From a virus, in the IMG/VR virus record IMGVR_UViG_3300035698_023821, positions 1 to 56,611 of that record: a stretch of 56,611 nt of DNA; one strand, given 5' to 3'. The position numbers and the translations under genes were made by a program. This document shows, piece by piece, positions 17,539 through 25,332 of this stretch. Below the pieces are notes generated by a model that was not told the DNA's origin, ran no database searches, and worked only from the letters and a program-made list of their open reading frames with translations. Position 1 is the first letter of the stretch. Each line of letters begins with the position of its first letter.

Positions 17539-18781
17539 TGTCTGCATCTGAGAATAATTTACGTTTAAGTGTTATTTTTGTCATGTTCTCTATCTCTGTT
17601 CTGGTACTTTCCCCAAACTTTCTCTCTATCATGGATAAGTAATCCGGGTTTGTGTGATATTCCTGCCATGACTTGTCCCGGAAAGCGAGTACTTGTGCTG
17701 CTGTCAGATTATGAGTTGGCAATGGTTGAAAATCATAAGCGTATTGAGAGTAGGCGGAATAGGAGGAAGGGAGTTCCCATCCTTGTTCCTTAGCATAGAC
17801 CTCCATACCTGTACTTGGATAGCCCACCATGCAATAGAAGTTGGAATATTCACAATTGAGTTCGACCGCCAAGTCCATAGTTTGCTTCATAGTATCCATA
17901 TCGTCTGCAGGAAAACCAAACATGAAGTTGCCAAGGACAGCAATTCCATTGTCCTTAAATGCTTTGACGATACTTTTGATATAGCCATTGTCCAGATTAC
18001 CCTTTCCCGTTTTCTGCCGAATTCCAGCGTTGCCGGATTCAATGCCCAAACATATCCAATTAATTCCTGCTTCCTTTAGCCTTCTCATAATTCCAATGTT
18101 GACTGAATCCAGTCGACTATAGCCCCAAATATTGAGGTCGGAGTACTCTCTTGCAATGGAGAGGAATTCAAGAGTGTTCCTTATGTTGAGCAGGAATATC
18201 TCATCCATCATCTTGATGTTTCTTACGCCCCTCATGTAGAGTGTATCCAATTCGGACTGAATGAGCTCCTTGCTCCGGCGCTCATACTTGCAGCTATAAT
18301 ATTCCCTTATGTTGCAAAAGGAGCAATTGTAGGGGCAGGAGACGGATGTTGCCAGAGTACCATAAGGATTCCTGCTTTCCCTTCCCCAACCATGCCAGTT
18401 ATGGCAATAGTAATCATCGAGGTTGAAGTAGTCCCATGCAGGGGAGTAAGGAGATGGATTAAAGTCAAGCTTCATTACTACCTCGATAGGAATCTCCAGA
18501 GGCGAGAGTAACTCCGTGGCTGATTCCACACCTGCCTGCTCATGGATGAACGCGTGAGGGTGGACACCGGACGGCATTATCTCTATCCTGTCACGGGTAG
18601 CGAACCGCTCAGGTTTTAGCTCACTGATAGCACAATCGTGAACTATAACAGTATCTCCCTGGGAGCGGAGATAGGACGCTCGAACAGCCAACCAGTGAGG
18701 AGGCATGACAGCAGACAAAGGCGCGAGACCCTGGTAGTTTTTCCGCTTACTGCTGGGATTTACAAGACCGATTTTAGCCAC
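17531..18781 (-). CDS. Radical SAM enzyme with B12-binding-like N-terminus
   Basis: 416 aa. The N-terminal ~70 residues follow the plan of cobalamin-type radical SAM proteins (IGLVNPSSKRKNYQG, ASYLRSQGDTVIVHDCAI). The radical SAM cluster motif CPYNCSFC (C-x3-C-x2-C) lies near residue 148. It is followed by GVRNIKMMDEIFLLN, WICLGIESGN and the GNFMFGFP strand. It presumably binds a 4Fe-4S cluster and SAM and may methylate or rearrange an unactivated carbon of a sugar or peptide. GTG start at 18781, overlapping the transketolase gene by 22 nt. Confidence 0.8.
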   Translation of the reverse strand: MAKIGLVNPSSKRKNYQGLAPLSAVMPPHWLAVRASYLRSQGDTVIVHDCAISELKPERFATRDRIEIMPSGVHPHAFIHEQAGVESATELLSPLEIPIEVVMKLDFNPSPYSPAWDYFNLDDYYCHNWHGWGRESRNPYGTLATSVSCPYNCSFCNIREYYSCKYERRSKELIQSELDTLYMRGVRNIKMMDEIFLLNIRNTLEFLSIAREYSDLNIWGYSRLDSVNIGIMRRLKEAGINWICLGIESGNAGIRQKTGKGNLDNGYIKSIVKAFKDNGIAVLGNFMFGFPADDMDTMKQTMDLAVELNCEYSNFYCMVGYPSTGMEVYAKEQGWELPSSYSAYSQYAYDFQPLPTHNLTAAQVLAFRDKSWQEYHTNPDYLSMIERKFGESTRTEIENMTKITLKRKLFSDADNV

Positions 18782-19677
18782 TTGACGAGCCTTTCCTTAT
18801 CGAGACCATAATGTTTTTGGATGTTTTCTCGACCACCATAGACGTATTCATAGCCGTTTTCCATTTCAAGCCCCGCAGAGACAACGCCCATATCTGTGGA
18901 AAGCAATTCTGTTATCTCACCAAATAACGCGCCTTTTACATTGTTTTCCTCCAAGATAAGGAACTCTGCATCTCTATGAGGGGCAATTGCCGACATTGGT
19001 ATAGGGAATCTGAATATCTCTATAACCCCAATATCAACTTCTTCCGCGACCCCGAGAGCGCGATGTATCATGTTTCCAGTTGCAATTATATACTTCTTAT
19101 TGTGCTCCCTATGTACAAGATACCCGTCACTAAATACCTCATCCATATTGGGAGCGTTACCAATAATGGGCAGGGGATTATAATGGATTTCTGGTAGCTC
19201 TTCCCTGTCGAGCCGCACATAGTTCAATCCCTTCCCTACTTGACGGGCACAGTATGCTGCCATGGAATCGGAAGAGGGATTCCAGACAGTTACGTGAGGG
19301 AGAATGCGCATGATTGCCAAATCCTCAAGAGCATGATGAGTGGGACCGGAATCACTATAGCCGAATCCGGCGCCGACTCCGGCGATTGTGATAGGTATGT
19401 TCATAAGAGATGCCAGTACCTTGATTTGCTCGTAGCAGCGAAGGGAGGTAAAAGGTTGGATTGCGTAGAAGATGGGTTTCATTCCCTCCAGGGCAAGACC
19501 GCAGGAGACTTGGATACCTGCTTGCTCGGCGATGCCGACGTTGAGGTAGCGATGCGGCCATTGGCGACGGAAATAATCGAGACCAGGCGCACTCATATCC
19601 GCAGTGATTATCATTATACTACTATCTTGTTTTGCCATTTCCGTAACTTGCTTGAAGAAGGCATCTCTCATACTCAT
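18760..19677 (-). CDS. Transketolase-like C-terminal subunit
   Basis: 305 aa. It matches the pyrimidine-binding plus C-terminal domains of transketolase/DXP synthase: RYLNVGIAEQAGIQVSCGLA (with the catalytic Glu), then YSDSGPTHHALEDLAIMR with the conserved histidines, and a C-terminal domain near residues 190-300. It pairs with the N-terminal subunit encoded just upstream. The pair should transfer a two-carbon ketol unit using thiamine diphosphate. ATG 19677 overlaps the partner's stop; GGAGG lies 9 nt upstream. Confidence 0.85.
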   Translation of the reverse strand: MSMRDAFFKQVTEMAKQDSSIMIITADMSAPGLDYFRRQWPHRYLNVGIAEQAGIQVSCGLALEGMKPIFYAIQPFTSLRCYEQIKVLASLMNIPITIAGVGAGFGYSDSGPTHHALEDLAIMRILPHVTVWNPSSDSMAAYCARQVGKGLNYVRLDREELPEIHYNPLPIIGNAPNMDEVFSDGYLVHREHNKKYIIATGNMIHRALGVAEEVDIGVIEIFRFPIPMSAIAPHRDAEFLILEENNVKGALFGEITELLSTDMGVVSAGLEMENGYEYVYGGRENIQKHYGLDKERLVKWLKSVL

Positions 19678-20513
19678 TTTACCCATCCTCCTAATTCCTT
19701 CATGGCTTTATCAAACTGCTCTCCTGATGGTGTTCTCGCGTGCCAGAGAGGAGCATTTTCCATAAACTCGATTCCATTACCCTTTACCGTATCGCAGATA
19801 AACATTGTTGGTTGTCTATTCATTCTCCGTCTCATATTGCCAAAGTTGAGTAATAATTCCCCAATATTGTGACCATTCATCCGAACAACATTCCAGCCAA
19901 ATGCTTCCCACTTCTTGCTCAACGGTTCCAGAGAACACATATCCTCGGTGAAATCCGTTGCACCAAGGGAATTCCTGTCAATAATGGCAACCAAGTTATT
20001 GAGATAATTGTGCGATGCAACTGTTGCCGCTTCCCATACACTGCCTTCATAGCATTCAGCATCACCCATCAGGCACCACACGAGGGGGAGTTCTCTCTTT
20101 AATTTGAGCCCAAGAGCAATACCTGATGCCACGCCAAGCCCGTGTCCAAGACTACCTGTTGAGAGTTCGACTCCGGGAACGGTATTTTGCAAATGCACGG
20201 CAAAGTGAGCATCAGGAGCGTTAAACTCTCCACACCAGCTTTCCGGGAAGAATCCAAGGTCGGCGAGGAGGCAATATAGGATTGGACTTGCTTGCCCTTT
20301 GCTGAGGATGAACCTGTCCCTCTTTCTCCACTCTGGCTCTTTTGGTCTAACATTTAATATGCCTCCGTAATATAATGTTACCAGTATTTCCGCGATTGAG
20401 AAGGAACTATTTATGTGACCAGTACCTGCTTTGCTACACATGGCGAGAGTGGCGCGCTTCAACTTCAATACAATTTCCTGGATTTTATTCACTGAGGTGG
20501 TATTTCTTGACAT
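19674..20513 (-). CDS. Transketolase-like N-terminal (TPP-binding) subunit
   Basis: 279 aa. Thiamine diphosphate-binding domain: SKAGTGHINSSFSIAEIL near residue 30, STGSLGHGLGVASGIALGLK near 120, then the GDAECYEGSVWEAA motif and NLVAIIDRNSLG that bind Mg and TPP. Together with the next gene it forms a full-length split transketolase. Such split enzymes occur in secondary-sugar pathways; in a phage they are unusual. ATG 20513 (GGAG 6 nt upstream) is preferred over an upstream in-frame TTG at 20531. Confidence 0.87.
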   Translation of the reverse strand: MSRNTTSVNKIQEIVLKLKRATLAMCSKAGTGHINSSFSIAEILVTLYYGGILNVRPKEPEWRKRDRFILSKGQASPILYCLLADLGFFPESWCGEFNAPDAHFAVHLQNTVPGVELSTGSLGHGLGVASGIALGLKLKRELPLVWCLMGDAECYEGSVWEAATVASHNYLNNLVAIIDRNSLGATDFTEDMCSLEPLSKKWEAFGWNVVRMNGHNIGELLLNFGNMRRRMNRQPTMFICDTVKGNGIEFMENAPLWHARTPSGEQFDKAMKELGGWVK

Positions 20514-20859
20514 TCTCCACTCCTTCTCCAAAATGCCTGTTCACTTCATTGCACAACACTATCCTGCGCGTATTGATTTTCCTTATCTCGATTGCTCTCC
20601 TTCCAACCTCCATTACGTCACCATCCAAATGCCTTTGTCTGATTGCGCTTTCCAAATCCCAAATCTGAGAGTTCACGTTTAACAATCTTTTGAAAGTATT
20701 CTCAATATAGGCATCCTCATCCTTATACTTATTGAGCAGCTCCAGATAGCCCTCTTTGAACAATTCAAACTCTTTGTGTGCGCCTGGAGAACTAATCCTT
20801 TCCATTTTCAGAGTCGCTATGGAAAACCTGTCGAGTATGTCTCCAGCGTCACGAATCAT
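20485..20859 (-). CDS. Helical protein, DUF6165-like
   Basis: 124 aa, nearly all helix: AGDILDRFSIATLKMERISS at the N-terminus, NVNSQIWDLESAIRQRHLDG in the middle and a basic helix with RRAIEIRKINTRRI. This is the layout of small proteins found next to glycosyltransferases and sugar-nucleotide genes (DUF6165-like). No catalytic motif; perhaps a partner of a transferase in this cassette. Confidence 0.55.
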   Translation of the reverse strand: MIRDAGDILDRFSIATLKMERISSPGAHKEFELFKEGYLELLNKYKDEDAYIENTFKRLLNVNSQIWDLESAIRQRHLDGDVMEVGRRAIEIRKINTRRIVLCNEVNRHFGEGVENVKKYHLSE

Positions 20860-21070
20860 CCTCTGTCTCCATATCGATTACAAATTCCTTGTCAGGTTTC
20901 AATGGTTCCCTTTCTCCGAGATTGTGGTAGATTTTGGCATTTACATCCTCTGTGAATGTCATCTCTGTAGTTGTAGGTGGATTAAGATGTCCTTCCCCAG
21001 AGTGAATATATTTAGTATCATGTAGTATCATACAGTGCTTGTGGTTCTTTATTATCAACCTTATAACCAT
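20849..21070 (-). CDS. Small acidic cassette protein
   Basis: 73 aa. It begins MVIRLIIKNHKHCMILHDTK and ends acidic (ETEDDS), with a proline/threonine-rich middle. Not recognised. The start at 21070 is coupled to the stop of the radical SAM gene (TAATG), and its own stop overlaps the next start, so it is translated with the cassette. Confidence 0.5.
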   Translation of the reverse strand: MVIRLIIKNHKHCMILHDTKYIHSGEGHLNPPTTTEMTFTEDVNAKIYHNLGEREPLKPDKEFVIDMETEDDS

Positions 21071-22167
21071 TATGCAAACCCCCAACACATAGGGTCATCC
21101 TTATTGATAAATAGTCGCTCACATTGTTCACAATAGGGTCCGAGAGTACAGCGAGTTTTACATTTACTACTTGTATCGCCCTGAATCAGATTCAGATGGC
21201 GCGCTTTTCCCCAAAATCTGAGAATGTTGATCGGTTCCGGATAATGAGTTCCCAGCACCAGGTCTTCATTATGCCTCTGGTCGATGCAATAGTAGACATT
21301 GCCGTCTGCGCAAAGCTGAATAATGAGACCGGAAGCGTAACAGTGGGAGAAACGCTTACTTGTGCCATGGAAGTCCTCATCGAACTTGTGCACGGGAGTA
21401 TAGACGTGGAAGTCGGAATTGGAAAAGCTATGACACGCCTCCAACTGGGTACGGATAGAGGTCATGTCGAATTCGCCAAATACTCCCCGGAGCTCTCCCA
21501 TACCCTGATGGTTATAATCCATGGGACGTGCTTGGAAATCCCTCACGCCTAAATCCCTCGCTATCGAGCAAGCCTCGTATATTTCGTGCTGATTAATGGG
21601 CGAGATAAGGAACTTGTAATTAATATCACAAGATTTATCCTTCTCATTCAGCTTAACCAGTTTCTTAATGTTATCCAGCACCTTGCCGAATAGGTTGGTT
21701 CCCTTCAATTCCTCGTATGTGCCGCCGGAAGCTGCATCCACGCTGATTCCAATCCAGCGACAAGTCTCTATTATTGCATCAGCAAGTTTGTCAGACATAA
21801 TGGTACCGTTTGTAGAGAGAGAACTCTCCATTCCTTTTGCTTTGGAATAGAGGAGTGCGGATGATAGTCCTGGGTGCATTGTGGGTTCGCCGCCGCCGCC
21901 AAAACAGTTAGCTTTTACTCCCCACTCAGAGAGGAAATCTATCAGGTTGAAGAGATGCTCATCCGTCATCTTTTGTGGATTCTCCCGCCTATACCGGACT
22001 GCATTACAATGCTTGCAATCAAGATTACAGGCATGGATCGGATCAATGGACGCCTCTATGGGGGGAAAAATTTTCCCCTCTGCTATCCCTTTGTACCAAT
22101 CTGCATAGAGAAGACCTTTCCAACTATTGAAACTATTAAACTTATCCCATTCTGCCCATTCTATCAT
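21070..22167 (-). CDS. Radical SAM/SPASM-type enzyme
   Basis: 365 aa. The radical SAM motif CNLDCKHC lies at residues ~48-55. It is followed by ANCFGGGGEPTMHPGLSSA, the conserved SAM-binding GGEP, and SLSTNGT. The C-terminal part has extra cysteines suited to auxiliary clusters (CADGNVYYCIDQ; CKTRCTLGPYCEQC), as in SPASM or twitch proteins that modify peptides or sugars. It overlaps its neighbours by 1-4 bases. Substrate unknown; the surrounding sugar genes suggest glycan chemistry. Confidence 0.85.
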   Translation of the reverse strand: MIEWAEWDKFNSFNSWKGLLYADWYKGIAEGKIFPPIEASIDPIHACNLDCKHCNAVRYRRENPQKMTDEHLFNLIDFLSEWGVKANCFGGGGEPTMHPGLSSALLYSKAKGMESSLSTNGTIMSDKLADAIIETCRWIGISVDAASGGTYEELKGTNLFGKVLDNIKKLVKLNEKDKSCDINYKFLISPINQHEIYEACSIARDLGVRDFQARPMDYNHQGMGELRGVFGEFDMTSIRTQLEACHSFSNSDFHVYTPVHKFDEDFHGTSKRFSHCYASGLIIQLCADGNVYYCIDQRHNEDLVLGTHYPEPINILRFWGKARHLNLIQGDTSSKCKTRCTLGPYCEQCERLFINKDDPMCWGFA

Positions 22168-22349
22168 GCTTTTTTCTCCTTTATTCTCTTTCCCGTCACA
22201 TCAAGTGGAATGTTAGTCCAGTTTTCAGTTTTCATCCCCTTCAGTATTAAATCTATAATAGCAAACCCTTCATCACTTACTTCACATGACACTCCACAGC
22301 GTTTACTTTCCAAATCTACAAGAGCTGTAATAATTACTTGCTTTGTCAT
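22164..22349 (-). CDS. Small conserved-type phage protein
   Basis: 61 aa: VIITALVDLESKRCGVSCEV followed by a hydrophobic helix and a Lys-rich end. Its plan (beta strand, V-D-hydrophobic-E, C-G-x-x-C) resembles the 56-residue module fused to the C-terminal polymerase half at 38.8 kb. Function unknown. ATG 22349 follows an AAAGGG site; upstream in-frame codons would overlap the 44 aa gene. Confidence 0.5.
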   Translation of the reverse strand: MTKQVIITALVDLESKRCGVSCEVSDEGFAIIDLILKGMKTENWTNIPLDVTGKRIKEKKA

Positions 22350-22365
22350 TATTTGACCCTTTCTG

Positions 22366-22500
22366 CTATCCAGTAAAGTTAATGAACTTAGTGAACTGTT
22401 TCCACTTGAGGTCACCATGAATCAGTATATCGAAGTCTCTTGGGTGGAACTTACCCAGTCTCTCCATTTCCCTATGGAATGCTCTTACAGATAGATTCAT
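22366..22500 (-). CDS. 44 aa cassette microprotein
   Basis: 44 aa: NLSVRAFHREMERLGKFHPR then DFDILIHGDLKWKQF. Its start overlaps the neuB-like stop (ATGA), and the stop is followed after 16 bases by the next start. Charged and helical, with no membrane segment. Supported by coupling and by its fit in an otherwise gap-free operon. Function unknown. Confidence 0.5.
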   Translation of the reverse strand: MNLSVRAFHREMERLGKFHPRDFDILIHGDLKWKQFTKFINFTG

Positions 22501-23378
22501 TCTACTACCTTCCTGAGTTTTTTCATTATTGGTATCTCGCTCTCATATACTTTCTTGACCCCATCTCCCATGGCGGATTCTACTATGCGAATATCACGCA
22601 CAAGCCGGCGCAAACCTTCCGGTTCGAGGGAAGCGGCTTGGTCACTACCCCACATAGATCGGTCGAGTGTTATGTGACGCTCGACAAAGGCTGCACCCAG
22701 AGCAACTGCTGCAAGAGTAGTCTGGAGTCCCCGCTCGTGACCGGAATAACCGATTGGACATTCAAAATGACCATGTAACATCTGTATCATGCGAAGATTT
22801 AATTCCTCATTTCTTGCCGGATATGTACTTGTACAATGGGCAACAAGAAGACGCTCATTATTATAACTGCTCTCCAATGGGGTATATGCTGCATGACCTA
22901 TTTCATCCCATGTTGACATTCCAGTGGAGAGAATTACTGGTTTGTTCTTAGAACTCACATACTTCAACAGCTTGTCATTAGTCAAACACGCTGACGGAAT
23001 CTTGTAACAGGGAGCATTAAATGCTTGCATGAAATCCACTGCTTGCTCGTCCCAGCAGGAGGCGAACCAGGTAATGTGATTGCTTGCACAGTAATCGCCA
23101 ATCTCTTCATAATCATCTGTATCGAACTCGACCTGGTTTCGATAATCCATGTAGGATATGCGACCCCAGGGAGTGTCCCGCATCACATCCCTTTGCTCGG
23201 CAGGAACACAGAGTTCAGGAGTACGCTTTTGGAACTTGACAGCATTGCAGCCAGCAGAGACAGCTACGTCTATGAGCTGTTTGGCAATCTCAAGGTTACC
23301 ATTATGATTAATACCAATTTCAGCTATGATATACGTCGGGTATCCGTTCCCGACCGCTGTGTTCCCGATTTTTACCAT
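22497..23378 (-). CDS. neuB: N-acetylneuraminate (nonulosonate) synthase-like protein without SAF domain
   Basis: 293 aa TIM-barrel synthase: YIIAEIGINHNGNLEIAK, NAVKFQKR, FASCWDEQAVDF, YKIPSACLTND, ILSTGMSTWDEI, YSGHERGL and VERHITLDRSMWGSDQAAS. These are the substrate- and metal-binding blocks of NeuB, which condenses phosphoenolpyruvate with a six-carbon amino sugar. Typical NeuB proteins are ~340-350 aa with a C-terminal SAF (antifreeze-like) domain; this one stops near residue 293, where SAF would begin. Start ATG 23378 lies inside neuA (59 nt overlap). Confidence 0.88.
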   Translation of the reverse strand: MVKIGNTAVGNGYPTYIIAEIGINHNGNLEIAKQLIDVAVSAGCNAVKFQKRTPELCVPAEQRDVMRDTPWGRISYMDYRNQVEFDTDDYEEIGDYCASNHITWFASCWDEQAVDFMQAFNAPCYKIPSACLTNDKLLKYVSSKNKPVILSTGMSTWDEIGHAAYTPLESSYNNERLLVAHCTSTYPARNEELNLRMIQMLHGHFECPIGYSGHERGLQTTLAAVALGAAFVERHITLDRSMWGSDQAASLEPEGLRRLVRDIRIVESAMGDGVKKVYESEIPIMKKLRKVVE

Positions 23379-24045
23379 TTTCTCTTTCCTTGAGCAACGC
23401 TTCTGCAATAACAAGGTCATCTGCTTCATCTATCTCTATGTGTGGATGGTTTCCACAATTATAAACTGCTACCTTACCGAAGAAGCGGTGTTGGGATTTC
23501 AAAAACCCTTCCCTTCGCATAACATAGACTCCGCCTGTTTCCACAAATTGTGTGCTTCTTTCCTGTCGCCGGAACCGTACTCTTTTGTCGTGATTAAGAC
23601 CATTACCATGATTATCCCAGAGAAAGTAGTGGAAGGGGACAACGGACAGGGCGGAATCAGCATCCTCCTCAACAAGAGTTTGTATTGTCCTATCAATGTC
23701 GTCACTAACAGTTAAGGGAGACGTGCACTGCAAGAACACAATCAAATCCGGTTCATAATCCTCCACGCTCTTCAGATGAGCGAGAACATGAAGGAGAACG
23801 GATTCAGCCGATGCCAGGTCGCCACTAAGCTCATCCGGACGTACTACCACTTCAGCCCCATATTGGATTGAGTGCCATTCAATTTCGCTATCATCTGTTG
23901 ATACTATTACTCTATCTACCAAACCGGAATCGAGAGCCGCTTCAATCATCCATGCGACAAGGGGCTTACCGCATAACATGCGAATATTCTTGCGCGGGAT
24001 ACCTTTGCTTCCACCACGAGCTGGTATTATTGCGATTATTTTCAT
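23320..24045 (-). CDS. neuA: CMP-nonulosonate synthetase (acylneuraminate cytidylyltransferase-like)
   Basis: 241 aa. The nucleotide-binding signature IIPARGGSKGIPRKNIRML at the N-terminus, GKPLVAWMIEAAL, VIVSTDDSEI, LQCTSPL and a C-terminal HPHIEIDEADDL are all NeuA/PseF-type motifs. The enzyme activates a nonulosonic acid with CTP. It is paired with neuB immediately downstream. ATG 24045 overlaps the methyltransferase stop (ATGA) with GGTGGG upstream. Confidence 0.9.
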   Translation of the reverse strand: MKIIAIIPARGGSKGIPRKNIRMLCGKPLVAWMIEAALDSGLVDRVIVSTDDSEIEWHSIQYGAEVVVRPDELSGDLASAESVLLHVLAHLKSVEDYEPDLIVFLQCTSPLTVSDDIDRTIQTLVEEDADSALSVVPFHYFLWDNHGNGLNHDKRVRFRRQERSTQFVETGGVYVMRREGFLKSQHRFFGKVAVYNCGNHPHIEIDEADDLVIAEALLKERENGKNREHSGRERIPDVYHS

Positions 24046-24653
24046 ACTTTTACCCACCAAATGTTAGCTTTTGTGTAAGTCTTCTCCTTACCCTCGAATG
24101 CTTCACCGACCGCTTTTATGACACCCGGATGAGATTTGTTATAATCATGCCCGCACAGTACTCCACCTTTTTTCACTTTTTGCAACCACAATTTAATATC
24201 CTGCCCTACAAACTCGTATTCGTGATCCCCGTCAATAAAGAATACATCAAAGGTTCTATTTCCTACTATCTTCGAGGCAGTTTCTGAATCCATTCGTAGA
24301 ATGCTGACATTTTTAATCCCAGCCCACTTAATGTTTTCCATAAAGGTGTTGAAAATATCATTCTTGCCCGCTAATTCCGCTAAGTGCTTATTAACACCGG
24401 TCGACCCCTTGAACCAATCAATAGCGATGAGGGAACCGCCATATTTCGTTATCTCTCTCGCAGTAGCGATTGTTGAACTCCCTATCCAACAGCCCAACTC
24501 ACCTACAAGCGGATTCTTAATACCGGTAAGGATATCCCTATAGATAGTTGCCAAAGCTCTACTATCGTGTGGCGAGAACTGACCACAATCGTTCGGTATA
24601 GTAATATGCACGTCCGGGCGGATTATCGCCCCTGATTCACTTCCCGGTAACAA
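24042..24653 (-). CDS. Class I SAM-dependent methyltransferase
   Basis: About 203 aa. Motif I reads LVGELGCWIGSSTIATA, then SLIAIDWFKG (acidic strand 2 end), FDVFFIDGDHEYEFV and KKGGVLCGHDYNKSHPGV, the pattern of Methyltransf_24-type small O-methyltransferases. Likely methylates a sugar or glycan of the cassette. The frame is open upstream to an ATG at 24764, but that would overlap the glycosyltransferase by 128 nt. TTG 24653, with GGGGAGGG 9 nt before it, is preferred. Confidence 0.75.
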   Translation of the reverse strand: MLPGSESGAIIRPDVHITIPNDCGQFSPHDSRALATIYRDILTGIKNPLVGELGCWIGSSTIATAREITKYGGSLIAIDWFKGSTGVNKHLAELAGKNDIFNTFMENIKWAGIKNVSILRMDSETASKIVGNRTFDVFFIDGDHEYEFVGQDIKLWLQKVKKGGVLCGHDYNKSHPGVIKAVGEAFEGKEKTYTKANIWWVKV

Positions 24654-25332
24654 GATTAAAATCCCTCCCCCAGAGTAATTTCCGGCGTCTGCGTTCTGCA
24701 TTGAGCTCAACATCATGTTGTTTATTCCGCCTAATCCAGCGATTAGTCCCGTCTGTTTCCGCACCGGAACCGGGTGTATGATGCAAGAGAAAAGCGGATT
24801 CGCAGAAGTGGAATTTGCCTATGCCGTCTGCAAATTTTCCAAGTTCATAATCTATGTAAAATACAAGGTATTCCGGGCAGAATACGTTGCGAAATGCAAA
24901 TCTGTCAGCAAACTTCATACCAATTGCGCCAAAAGCTGCCGGGACTGTGACAAGGGCTGGAAGATTGGCTTGGCGAATACCAACAACGCCGTCAAAGTCA
25001 GGGAATTTGGCTCTGAATGCTCCTTTCACTTGTCTAATACACTCTACATCCACTTCTGTATCGTCACAGAGGTACATAAACACATCGGCTTTGGTTTCTT
25101 GGAGTCGCGCATTCCAGAATAGAGGTGGAATGAACTCCACAGTGAGGATTCTGAAATGCAACCAGTAATAATCAATCCAGTTGTATTTTATTCTAAACTC
25201 TTCCAATTCCTTGCCTGAATCAAACCATACATAGACATGCACGCCCTCTTCCATGGCACGCTGTATAGAATTAAGACAATCATTGAGCACTTTGGGTCGT
25301 TGTCGCGTTGGAATGTGAATATCAATTTTCAT
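24637..25332 (-). CDS. Glycosyltransferase, GT2-like
   Basis: 231 aa. It begins MKIDIHIPTRQRPKVLNDCL, a GT-A family start, with VFMYLCDDTEVDVECIRQ around residue 90 supplying the D-D-x metal-binding motif and a C-terminal helix-rich part. Probably uses a nucleotide sugar to modify a glycan. Overlaps the bifunctional gene upstream by 4 nt. Short compared with full GT2 enzymes (~300 aa), so the acceptor domain is minimal. Confidence 0.7.
   Translation of the reverse strand: MKIDIHIPTRQRPKVLNDCLNSIQRAMEEGVHVYVWFDSGKELEEFRIKYNWIDYYWLHFRILTVEFIPPLFWNARLQETKADVFMYLCDDTEVDVECIRQVKGAFRAKFPDFDGVVGIRQANLPALVTVPAAFGAIGMKFADRFAFRNVFCPEYLVFYIDYELGKFADGIGKFHFCESAFLLHHTPGSGAETDGTNRWIRRNKQHDVELNAERRRRKLLWGRDFNLVTGK

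Noticed and set aside
22060-22078. GGGGAAAAATTTTCCCC palindrome inside the radical SAM gene
   Set aside because: Resembles the promoter box, but there is no TTGACA nearby and it encodes a normal protein segment.
24654-24764. Longer methyltransferase starting at ATG 24764
   Set aside because: Would overlap the glycosyltransferase by 128 nt; TTG 24653 has a better ribosome site.
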